Assembly: GCF_000003815.2 (NCBI RefSeq)
Contig: NC_049987.1
Coordinates: 12,579,625 to 12,643,624, forward strand
DNA: 64,000 bases
Origin: Branchiostoma floridae
Lineage: Eukaryota > Chordata > Leptocardii > Amphioxiformes > Branchiostomatidae
Reading direction: 5' to 3'
The position numbers were made by a program, and so were the translations under genes. Each line of letters starts with the position of its first letter. Position 1 is the first letter of the stretch. The notes under the pieces are model-generated. The model was not told the DNA's origin, searched no databases, and saw only the letters and a program-made list of their open reading frames with translations. Below, piece by piece: positions 1 through 11,900 of the stretch.

Positions 1-1
1 A

Positions 2-2234
2 CAGCCCAAGCAGGTTAAAGGTGAAAGGCCATTTCATCCTGCTGGCTCACCCAGTCATGCAAGACATCGGGTCATAGTTCACACAGGAGGACCAACCAAC
101 AAAGTCTCGCTGCCATACATGGTGAGTTTTCGTCATCGTATAGATGTTCATTTCTGTCTTAATTCAATATTTCAGTCTTGTCCTTAATGTAACACCAACG
201 CCTAGAAGCTTTGCCATCTTACCTTTCTTTGAACATCTTCGGTTGTGTATAGAACTCCATCAGGAGGGGCCCAGGTGGCAGGGTAGAAGCCAGAATCCTG
301 CGCAGACATGTCAGACAGGTTCACAGGGAGAGGAAGGCCCAGGCTCAGGCCATCGGCCAATCACATCAGACACCTCATCCAAGCAACCAACCACAGCCAA
401 GCTCAAGATATCAACCAGAGTTGGTGAAAAAATCTACCAATCCTTCTGAACCCACTCACTCTGACCAATCACAAGCAACTTCTGGTGGGAATGACCAGTC
501 AGGGGTGGCAGACAGCAGTCAAGCAGATGAGAGGAGGCCAAAGTCAGGAAAAGTCATCAAGAAAAGGCCAGCTTCTTGGATTGGTCACAACAGACATTTT
601 GTGGTCCATGTGAAAGGTAGGAGGATCAACTATTCAATATATTGTATCCATGCTACTGTATTGCTACATATCCAAGAGCTTAGAAATTGACCAGAGGCCT
701 GCTTGTTATCCCTTACCTTAAGTCTTACCACTGCACAATGATTTGTGTAGATTTTACACCAGAAATTGTCAGGGCCACAGGTTACCACTACCCAGTGATT
801 GACATGATGGTGTTTATTCTTGCAGCACCTCCTGAGAGGTTACATGAAGACCATAGAGTGACAGCGCCTGATCCCAAACCCATCGACCTACTGGCACTGA
901 CCTCTGATGACCCTCCTGCCATCATCACCATGGCGAGGAGTGAGACACGCCCCGGGAGCAGCTCACCCATGAAGGAGGGGGAGGCAGGGTCTGATGGGGA
1001 GGACTCCAGCATGCCTAGTGTAGGAGAGAGCATCAGTAGTGGTGCTTCTGAGGAAGGATCCCCCCAGCCAAGAAATGGTTCCACCTCTCCCAAGGGGGAA
1101 CCCCAGCAGAACTTGGACTATTCCACTTCCAAAACAGAGGAACCAAAGAAGAGTTTGGACTGCTCCACTGCCCATGAAGAGGACACCAAACAGAATTCAG
1201 CTTCTCCCACTTTTGCTAAGACAGTTCAGGTAGAGACCGTTGACAGTTTCACATCAGCTAATGAGTACACACAGCAGGATTCCGTCAAGGAGGGTGAAAA
1301 ATTCAAGTTCTTTGACGACCTCCGAAAGAAATCCGTTGAACACGAAGTAGGAATGACTGAACCACTAGATGTGAAGTTCCCTCAACAAGACATTTCAAGT
1401 GCTGTACAGAAGAAGTTTTCCCTTGACAGCCACGACACACTGAATGTACCAAGAACCTCAGCTTTAAGGAGAGCTTCCCTGGACCTGAGAAAACCCAATG
1501 ATCAGAAGGCAATGGACTTTCTCAAGCTTGGCCGAGATGGCTCTCAAACTCCAACCCAAGCCAGGAGACGGTCGGTGGACAATGTCTACCAGCGGCGGAA
1601 CTCCTACCAGGAGACCCTGACAGCCCTGAGACACAGCAACAAGAGAAACAGCATCCAGGAACATGTGCTGCCTGGTCTGAAACCTGCTGGATCTGTCCTT
1701 ACAAGCCTGAGGGAGAACTCAGCTAAGCTCTCTGCTACTGTCCGACATACCATACCACAGTCTAGTTCAAAAGAGAATGGGGAACCCTATAGTCCTGCTA
1801 CCACCCCGAACCCTTGTCCTAGCCCTGTGACAACACCACCCCCTCTCCCTGCTGTTGAGTTCCCCATTGTGAAAAAGACGGGGGATATGGAAAAAACAAC
1901 AGCACGAACAATTAAGCGGGAACCCCTCTCACCACAAGCAGCGGACGTGAAAAACTGTCTGACCAACACAAGAACTATTGCCCTGGCAGAAAGCTCCAAA
2001 GAGAAGATGTTAAAAAGGCTGCGTGTGGTTTTGCAAGAAGTCAGAGTAGACGAAGTGGAACACAGGATATCTGGCACTATTGTGTGCAAGTGGGAGGGAG
2101 TAGTGTTTTCAGTTCAAGTGTCCATGGGGGTGGACTGTGGGGAGGGGGTACTGGTAAGCTTCTACAGGCTGTCTGGAGGGGATAACCAGAAGTTTTCTCA
2201 GCTGTGTGACAGACTGGAGGAAAAGCTGTTGTAG
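2..2234 (+). CDS. C-terminal part of a KA1-domain protein, probably AMPK/MARK-related Ser/Thr kinase (5' end outside window)
   Basis: Three exons can be read: 2-121 (donor gtgagt at 122), an exon ending at 616 (donor gtagga), and 826-2234 (acceptor tgcag, stop TAG). The join 616/826 is phase-consistent (G + CA gives Ala). The start of the middle exon is uncertain. The open frame runs from about 253, but the acceptor in phase with exon 1 is cag at 316-318; a different frame (264-423) would also splice in phase. The last ~75 residues (MLKRLRVVL... FSVQVSM... SFYRLSGGDNQKF...) resemble the KA1 domain that ends MARK/BRSK kinases: a helix, a strand with Phe-x-Val-x-Val, then F-x-R-(I/L)-x-G and a terminal helix. 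The preceding ~400 residues are Ser/Pro/Thr-rich and low-complexity, with several basic RRxS-type motifs (RRASLD, RRRSVD, RRNSYQ, KRNSIQ) that look like basophilic-kinase or 14-3-3 sites. The kinase domain itself is not in the window, so the family call is inference. An AATAAA follows at 3184. Confidence 0.6.
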
Positions 2235-5200
2235 TTTTTGTTATCTGAAATACACCACCTGTCTGCTGAACTGTGCCAAAGTTTTACGGAATTAAGCTTT
2301 ACTTTGTCAAGATGAAATATAGTGTATGTATGGAAACGTGCTATAAGCCAGAAATTCCCTATTGCCCATTCCTGTGTGTTGCAGTATAAAAGTGACAATG
2401 GAAACATGCAGCAATGCTGTCCACCTTAGCAGTGTCATGAGGACTACAATAAGCAGAATATAAAGCTAGAGAATGCACTTCCACAGGTGCCATTTACATT
2501 GTATTTAGAATTGAACAGAAAAAGTTGTTGGTACATGTTGTACAATGCCAAATCTTGAAAGGAATATTGTTGCATTTAGACAATTATAAAGATGATGTTT
2601 ATTTTTTAAAGAGCGTCATGACTCAAAACAAACATATGCATTCAGTGCCCAAACCCCCATACTTGTTGCCGTGATTGGTAAGTGGTCTTAAACAACCCAA
2701 GGATTTGTGCTTGACAAACATCTATGTAATCAGTGGTAGATTCTTCCTTATTTACATCCTATCAGATGACCATTCTGTTTGTCCTCGATCAATTGACTCG
2801 ACCATGTTCATGTCAGATTATACTGGATACTACATTTTTTGTAACTTGCAAATCAACAACTTTTAAAGCCTTTCATTCCTCTATAGAAGCTGACCAGAAA
2901 TAACTGTAAAATATTTGTATATCTAGCTATATGTTGTGAATTTTATTTTAAGCAATCCATGTTCAAGGGGAATACTGCAATGTCCACTTGCTTGCCTCTC
3001 CAAAACCACTATAATCTCATGGCAAAATTGAATTGATTGCTATATCAATGTATAAACTTTATACCAACTTATTAGTCTTACCGCCCCTACGGCTTCCTGA
3101 GCTACAGGACTGATGGATGGATGAATGGATGACTTTAGCAAATCACTTTCTGCTACAGTGGAGTGTATGTTGATTTTGTTCAAAATAAAGATTGATGCAT
3201 GAACATCAATGCTAGTGCTTTTTATGCACATACAAGAGCCAGGGGAGGGTAATCCTTTCTTCCTGTCACTAAAGCATCTTAAACATTAAGGAGTCATGTT
3301 TCAGTAAAAAAAAGTTACAACCACTTTGCAGTTTATGTTTTTATTATAGCTACGAACATAAAAGTCCTTGCACAATGCTATTACAATGCTAATTTAATAA
3401 AATAGTTACATGTGCACTGTTATCTAGAGAAACCCTGCCACCCCCATGAGGTGATATGATGGAATCTTCTGAAAGCTGTGGGTCATGTTGACGCCACCAT
3501 TTATATCTGATAGGGGTGGACAAAGTGTTTTGTGTGGATAATGGTTAATTGCACCACTTTACAGCAGGCCCTCCATGGAGGCTCTAACAGCTACGAAAGC
3601 TTGGTTTACAGCAGAATTATACAACATATAATACTGGTAGCCAGTTTGTAAACATCTCTTCGGCTGTACTATGGCACAGTGAATGAATAATCAAGCCTAC
3701 AACATACTGGTACAACTAGTCCTTTTACTATACACCAATCCTTCATGCGGTTGGTCCTGTCGCAAAATATTTTCCCTGTGACATACACAATGTTATGATA
3801 ATCTTTCCTTTCCTTATACAAATCCCGGTTATAAAGGTTACATATTCTATGTTATACATACACTAATTCTTTAAGCCATACTACAAATGCTTTCCATTCA
3901 ACAGAATACAAGTGGTTTTGACAGGACCAGTCCAGGAAATCAAGAAATAAAGGTGTTGAACTGCTGCTAACAAATGCCCTTGCCAGCATTATTCCAACCT
4001 TAGAAGGTATAAAACAATGCGGCATAAAAACTATTACTTGGGCTACAAGGGTGTTGTAAGTACCACATGCCTTAGTCCCTGTCATTTGACTCTTTTCCAA
4101 CCATAACTTAAGGTAGATAAACTGTTAGCTTTGACATATATAGCATAATTGCAGTGTGTATGTACACATGTACATGTACAATAATGTAGAAAAGCACTTA
4201 CACCTTTGTCAAGTGATTATCAGTCAAACTTTTAGGTCTTAATGTATGACAAACATGATAGTGCCAACTCTATAGATAGATAGACAGACAGATATATGGT
4301 TCCTTTGTTTAGTGGTGTTTGAATTTTTTACCGCAATATTAAAATAGACACAGACCTATGCTGCAGATACTGTATTTAGAGAATATAATAAGAATATCTG
4401 GTTTAATGTACAACCACCATAAGAACCAATACCACCCAACAGTCCCTTACTCTTCTGTACAACTCTGATGGCTTCTGTCATTAATGATACATTTTCCAAG
4501 CATTAACAATTAAGCATGACTGGGAAGTGGGAAAAAATCATTCTAAGGACAACAGCGCCCCCTACTGGAATATACGGGAAGGACAAAGAATATTCTGATA
4601 CCAACAGCTTCAGTCTATCATTTGAATCAAGAAATAAACAATCCAGTTATGATAAAAATGAAGAATGGTCCTCAGACCAAAATTAAATGTTCAAGTATGC
4701 ATGGCATTACCTTCAAGTTGACTTTTGAAGTCCCATCTCATGATCCAGTCAACAAACTCTTTGAATTTGGTACAATTCTCATGACCTTGACACCTCAGCA
4801 TTCTCTAGCTAAGGCATATCCTGCAATTACCTTTCATTGTGCTTTGCAGTTGGAGTTGGAAAGTTTGTTAGTAACATGTTCTGCCTTTACAAATGCAAGT
4901 AACATGTTTGTGAATCCTTAATATGACTATGGGCCCAGTATAGCAGTTCCACTTCACAACCTGACATGTATAAGTTACATTTCCACATATACTACACAAG
5001 TAACAAAGGAATGACTACTACAAATAAATGTCTTTCTCCTCCACTCTGGAAACCTATCACACTTCCTTTCCATCTGTCAAGTACTGGCCAAAGTGGCAAT
5101 ATGGTAAGGACTGCAGCTTTGCAAGGCTTGTGTACATGGCCAAATCTGTGGAATTAAAAATATTCTGGGAGAGGAATGCGATGTATCCAGGATTTCAAAA

Positions 5201-5846
5201 TATCTAACCTAGCCTACTACGGCTCTGGTAACTGATAGTTTGTTCAATTTTTCTCTGCAATACTAACTAAACACCTAATAGCCAGCGAAAGTTTGATGTG
5301 CTCAAGTACTACTTGAACAGTCTCTGGTCAATGCACAAAGTGGTACATTAAAAAATGACATGCACCATCCCTTGTCACTATCCTTTGGCATTGTTGATCA
5401 CATTTTTGACAGAGAAGAACATATGCAAATCATCAGAGGTTATTGTAGAATCAATACATAAGCTTCCGCAAGAGGACAGTCTTGTCTCCCCAATAAGAAA
5501 GATGGTACTTTTCAGAAAGATGATTTGTCAGCACAACTAGTTTAAGTTATGGGAGTCACCATCTAATACATGTATTGCCCCATGCTTGCCAGATATTGCG
5601 TGATCTGGAGGAATACCATCCTTCTTAGACTTAGGGAGACAAGACAGAGGAATGAACATTCTGTGGCTTTCAGACACTTGCGTGAAGGCTTACGGCTGCA
5701 CTAGTACTAATACTGTCATTTGGAATCTTCATCTTCATCTGTTTGTGAGCTAGTTTAGTCCTTCAGTCACCTCCTGTAGAAATTCTACACATGCCCAGTA
5801 GGTTCTGTATGAGTGTGTGGCTTGTTTGTCGATGTGTTGAGCATGC
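2235..5846. other. 3' UTR of the KA1-domain gene and intergenic sequence, no gene seen
   Basis: AT-rich sequence without long open frames, splice-bounded coding segments or recognisable protein similarity on either strand. It contains a short (TAGA/CAGA)n microsatellite near 4275-4293. The right part is probably 3' flank or 3' UTR of YRDC, whose distal terminal exon ends at 5847 on the - strand. Confidence 0.5.
3184..3189 (+). terminator. Candidate polyadenylation signal AATAAA for the KA1-domain gene
   Basis: An exact AATAAA lies 950 bases after the stop codon of the KA1-domain gene. It sits in AT-rich sequence that looks like 3' UTR. This is a motif match only; the cleavage site was not seen. 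Confidence 0.35.
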
Positions 5847-5934
5847 TCAGTGGACGCCGTTGGGGATAACGTACTCTGTAATGTCTGTTAGATCATATTT
5901 GTTGGCCAGAACATCAACTGTAGACATGTATGCA
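5847..5934 (-). CDS. YRDC: YRDC distal alternative last exon (B)
   Basis: The acceptor ttcttgcag precedes TGCATACATG. Spliced to the same upstream exon it gives Cys, then AYMSTVDVLANKYDLTD, and continues through EYVIPNGVH to a TGA. About half of its residues match exon A, including the ST-V--L--KYDL core. Both copies are open, have good acceptors and end in stops, so neither looks dead. Whether they are chosen by alternative splicing or polyadenylation cannot be seen here. Confidence 0.82.
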
Positions 5935-8900
5935 CTGCAAGAAAAAGAGAAAGAATTACTGATACAGCTCATTGATATTCCTTGCTATCCCATAGTTCTT
6001 TGCCAATTATAAATCCCATAATCCTTCACCTGAGTTGGTCCTGTGACCCTTTTCCATGATCCTTGATTGCATACAAAAACTTCATACTACAATGCCATGA
6101 TGTTCTCTTTTCAAAGACCACAATCCTTTTTCCCCTTATCAGTCCAACATAATCATGTCCCCATAGTTATTTTCTTCCTAATTACACCACTGCAAAAACA
6201 GGCCATACAGCCACATGCTTTTCTACTGTAGAACAAAGATGGACAGGTTAAAAGGGGTTACTGAGATGGCACCATGCAGTTTCTCACGCAGATAGGATTC
6301 TAACAAGGAAGAAAAAAACAAGGCAAAAGACACAAACTCCATGTAAGTGCACATATAAGTTCACCTTTGCCTATCCCCTTAAAGAGGTACAAAGTACTTC
6401 TAAATGTACCTATTTGTGTCTTATCACAAGACACCAACAGACTTTTCAATAATGACGTTGCTTTTGTGAAAAGATCTTAATTGTGACGTATGAATCTTAA
6501 GATCAAATCTACATATGATAAAATCTATCTATGATAGGTAAGAAAGTCATGCTTGTAATTCAACCAAATTCTTTGAGATAAACAAAGTTTCCTTCTCTTG
6601 ATATGTTTGTTTAGGCATCAAAAGATTTCTGCAGGAATAGATAAGTTCACATTTTTGCATGCAAATTATGCTTGGATGTCACCAAGAGACATCCCAATGA
6701 TACATTGATACTGACAAGGATTAGTCTGATGGGAGATTAGAAATCAAACTCAAGAGTGTGAAAGGAAGGTACTGGTACACCAGCAGCACACCACACGGAG
6801 AGAGCACACAAACATGGCAGAACGCAAACCTCCAGAAGCAAAAGCAAAGCAGGGTCAGGGGTCATAGGTCAATTGTGCGCTGGCAGGATGTATTCGGTGG
6901 CGTCCTTCAGGTCGTACTTGCTACCCAGTATCTCAACCGTGGACTTGTACCCACTGTGGACAATGGGACCACAACACTTACAAACACACATCATTTTCAA
7001 CCCTTACCTCGGTTGTTATGATTTCAGCTACAAGTCTATCTATTATTACAAGTAACGGTTACATCTATCTATTATTAGTAACAGCAACATTTCCCTTCAA
7101 AAATATATTGCACAGTGACAGGTGACAAGTATCTTTCAGTTGTTGTTCTTGCCACAATTGGAGATCAAAATAGCTGTTAATCTGAATATTTTTGCGATAA
7201 ATGCAAAATCAATCAATAATCATGATGGATCACAACTAAATAGATTGTTCACATCCACTGTTTAAAAGACATCAGCATGTTTTTGGCACACTCTTCATTT
7301 TCATAAACACTACTGTGCACAAAATAATACTGTGAGATTCAGATTTCAAAAATTGATATGAGCTTAGATCAATTGATCATATCTAAAGACTGCTGGGTTT
7401 GCAATCCTTGCAGTTTTTCTATGTCAGTGTAGCTTTGACATGTATCCGATCATGTGCAATTATTGCTATGTATGGCAACATATGAGTTTCCCAAAGGACT
7501 TGCCCTACTTTTCTAGAAAATGATGCAAGTAAGGAAACTGCTGAAAGTGTTTTCATCCATGCTAAGTTGAGAATAATAGGACATCGCTGTTCCCTCTAAC
7601 AATCTGTGATATTGATTAATTTGCTGTCCAACAATTCAGCCAAAGCTGCACTACTTTGTTCTGGTCTGAATTGAGAGCAAGGTATTGATTTCATGGATAC
7701 TTTAGTTTTCCCCCATCTTTATTTTCTTTGTACCGTTGTTGTGTAACTGGTTGAACACCAGTGTTTCCGCCAGACCTCAGCTGGGAGGCCGTCCACCTTG
7801 GGGCGCGAAAACCGCGAAAATTAAATTTAATTGTAAAACCGCGAAAAGTAAATTTAATTGTAAAATCGCGAAAATTAAAGTTAATGGTTAACTGTCGCAA
7901 GAAAAAACAAAACAACTAACGTCCGATTAAGTTCAGTGCCGAAGTGTTATGATCTGTGCCGCGTACCGGTATGCCGCACCGAACGGGTACTACGACTTTT
8001 AAAAAGTTCTAGAAACGGTTCTTGGACTTTCAAAAAAGAAATAGCATTTGTATATATTCTCTTTTATGTTGTGGTATACTTCTAAATCATCTAAAACCTT
8101 CCATAGATCGAGAAATTTGCGTTCAGAAATGACGAAAAACATCGTCTATCGGCGACAGTGAGCGTAATGGCGGCCGAAATCCCGCAATCTCACGTGGTGA
8201 CTTCTCGCGAGATCTGGGAAAGCTACCGACGTCACGGGAAACTAGCGCTGTGATTGGCTAGGATACACAACAACTACCGACCGCCATTTTTGATGCGTAA
8301 TTATCCCGAAAATTGCTGCCGTTTTCGGAGATTTTGCGGGCTCAAAACTCATATAAAAAGGAACCAAAGTTATACTTGATGTTTTTTACGTCCATCATCT
8401 CTTATGTGAACACTTTATTTTTCCGCTGTGTTGCCGATAGCGAACTTGAACGAGGTCGATTTCCCGTGCCGAGCACCCGGGCCGGTGGGCACATGTATCT
8501 GATTGTGTTTTGTTTTGTTTACGATGATTGACGATGAAAACAGAGACTAAAGTTGTTAATCTAGACAAAGTTTAATATTGTGTTGTCTTATTTCTCCCAA
8601 TAACAAAGTTTAGTTTGTAGTGTTATACTTATAGCGAGATCGACCTACCGCCAAGTTTGCGAATTATGTGACAGGGCAAATTCGCGTAACTGAGGCCTTG
8701 AAAAACGGGTTTTGATTATCGTATGCGAAAGGCCGCCGACACACATTGCCAACAACCATAACAATAGCAAAACAAACAGTGAGCGGCTTTCTGACTGTGG
8801 ACGGCGTCCCAAGCCTCTAGCTTCAATACAAAACTGCGGTTTACATTTATCAACTTTGTACAGATTTCTCGGCAAAATGTGGGTCGCAATTTTTTTATGA

Positions 8901-11900
8901 GGACGGCCTCTGGTTGCGTTCAAGCCGTCCAAAACGAAATGAGACCGTCATTGGACGGGTGGACGCCCCTCTGGCGGAAACACTGTTGAACACATTAGCC
9001 ACACTTCTGAGACCAAAGTTGATGGACTACTGGATAACCTTTTAACAAAAACAGGTCAACTTATGTAAACTACATGTACTACAGACCTTTGTTGAAAACT
9101 GGTTCAACAACATGCCTTTTCTGGCCGTGAGGGTGGCGACTCGGGCAAGTAAGCCAATAACACAAAGTCTAAGAACTTTTGAGCAGATGTACAAACATAA
9201 TACAGCTTAAAACTGTCAGGTCGTTCCTCTCAACAGATGACTATCAGAAAATGAACAGGACGTTTGACTGTGTTATATGCATTGCAGAATAGTATTGGTC
9301 TAACTTCTGCAGGATATGTTGCAACACAACTACAGCTTTGGTGTTCTACAGTTCCGAACAACGGAAAATGCGTTTTCAATGCAATCAAGGACTTTCTGAC
9401 CTAACAGTGACATTACACACAAAAGCTCCCCCCCCCCCCGTTTTCAAGTGTTTATAGATTTCAAAGATATTGTTGAGTCCCTTCTACTGTGCACAATGCA
9501 ACTTTCGATATACATTTTGATTCCTACTAGAATACATTAACCAATCCTTCTCACAATATGAAGTTAAGATGATGTACAAATCCATTAACAAAAATTGTGT
9601 TGTGTACTGACCATCCCACTCTCAGCACTCTGAACTGCCCCTCCACGGACAGGTCCACTACAGTTGACCCCTCGCGGACAGCCTGGGTGGACTCCAGCCG
9701 CCCTCCGTCCAACACCAGGTCCAGCTGGGGCCACAGGTTCTCAAACTCCTGCAGAAACCACATCAACAATATTACTATACCTGTACTTCGATCCAAAAAT
9801 TACAACATTTAACTGCTTACCAACCTACATATCCAATGGCACCTATCATTCATTTACTGACCATTCTCCTCAACTTTTCAGTCTGATGCAAATATAAACT
9901 AAGGCTAACATAGCAACCTGTTTCCATTAGTCATGAAAACAGCAAAAGAAACATCAATTTCCACATCAGCAGCAGGGCTGTCTCAATGACCCATCCTTCT
10001 GCCCCATGACAGAAATTTGGGTGGTTGGGACAGAAATTAATTTTACCCCAACCGTCCCCAAAATGACATGAAATGTTGAAAATGTACTTTCATAAGCTTG
10101 AAATGACATTACAGGAAAATGAAAAATACAGGCTCCAAAAACAATGAGTGGGATGGAGAAACATTTCAAGCTGGAGACAGTCCTGAATTCCACAACTATA
10201 TTGGTTCATTCCTCTCACCTGTATGTCGATAGTATTGCCAGCAGCGGATGTGTTAGCGCTGGTCAGAGCGATGGGCTCCATGCAGGTCTCTGCCAGCTGT
10301 CTCATGAACTTGTGCTGCGGCACGCGGATCCCCACCAGGTCCGTGCTCGGGTTCAGGTTGGTGTTCAGGGCGGCGGTGCGCTGCATCACCACGGTAACAG
10401 GGCCGGGCAGGAGGTCCTGCAGAAGCTCCATGGGGACGGTCATACGAGCCCATCTGGAGGGAGGGTGAAAAGTTGATTGCGTTCAGTTTTAAAGAAATAT
10501 GAATTTACAGGCTTAATTCCCTGTATATATGGCTCTGAACTTAAGTGATGTTGAGTTTGAATTTAGTTTGGCAGATTCAGTGACCTGCAATATTTGAACA
10601 GAATAAAATTTTGAAAAGCACTTTGTTTTACTCAAACAGAAAAATAACAATTTGACCATTTACCTTGGAATGTCAGAGACTTCAGCAACGCTGATGGCAA
10701 CAGGCTTGCTGGAATTGCGCCCCTTGATGGCGTAGATCTGTTCCACGGCCTCGGTGGACTGCGCCAGTCCGGCCAGACCGTAGATGGTGTCGGTCGGCAC
10801 GGCGATGATGTTCCCCGCCTGCAGACTCTTGGCAGCCATGGAGAGCTGCTTCTCTAGCATATCTGGGGTTAAAGGGTAGAGGTCAGTTAGGATATATGAC
10901 AATTCAACAACATATGTCAGAGGTGAAATAAACTTCAGAGTAAAGAAAAGGACATTGTTATTTTCTTCATATGATGCATGTCAAAGACAAACAGGTTGCC
11001 ATTTCCATCAAACATACAAGACACTTTTCTTGTTTGCAAGAAAAGTTAAAAGCTACCATAAAGTTAACGTTACAAAACACATGTAATACATCAAGACTTA
11101 TAGTACAGATCAGATACTCTTAAAATAAACATGAAGAAAACAGTATCATGCCTAAAACATGTATATGAAACATGTTATGTCATCACCAGAAACCCAATAA
11201 TCCTCAGCACTATGGTTACCATTGTCAACACTCCAACACAGGATCCCCACCCTCTAACCAAATCTGTTACTCAGATCAAGATACTGCCTCTGACAATAGT
11301 TCGGATTAACCTGTTTCCGAGTGTTTGCCTGCTTGCAACAATATCAGAACTCATTCATTGTGGACATTTTCTTTCAATAATAAAGCCTAATGGACATATT
11401 AGTTTATACATAATCATTGCATTAGGGGGTCTAACTCTTATATTTGGGTGAGACCTGGCTGAGTTGCAGTAACATTATTATTAGGATGAATTTCCTTGGA
11501 GTTTTTCTTGTACTATACAGTCCAAATGTAGCATGTCTCAAAATCATAAACCTACCTGGTTGCCTACATGGTGAATGTATACAATAGCTGACTCATAAAA
11601 ATTAATGTTTGTTAAAATTTTCTCTTCTTTCAACACACTTCACTGCAATTTTCCCTTCTTTCAACATAGTTCATTTCCCTCACATTTTCAGTATTAAATA
11701 CTGACAACAGAATTACATGAGCACCAGGGTAATTTGTCTGCACTGTATACATAAGCAATATTTACAGATTATAACAGGAAGTGCATGTACGTGCAGGTTG
11801 TCATGGCAACAGTTGAATCGTGACTGGCTGTCTCCATCTTTTGGAAGTAGCAAATTTGCTTCATTACTTTTCTTAATGTTGGGTTAAATACTGTTAAGGC

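Noticed and set aside
144-449. Alternative frame 264-423 as the middle exon of the KA1 gene
   Set aside because: It splices in phase on both sides, but the product looks arbitrary. The other frame stays open for about 350 bases, ends at a good donor at 616 and reads like protein, so it was preferred; the alternative is noted in the feature.
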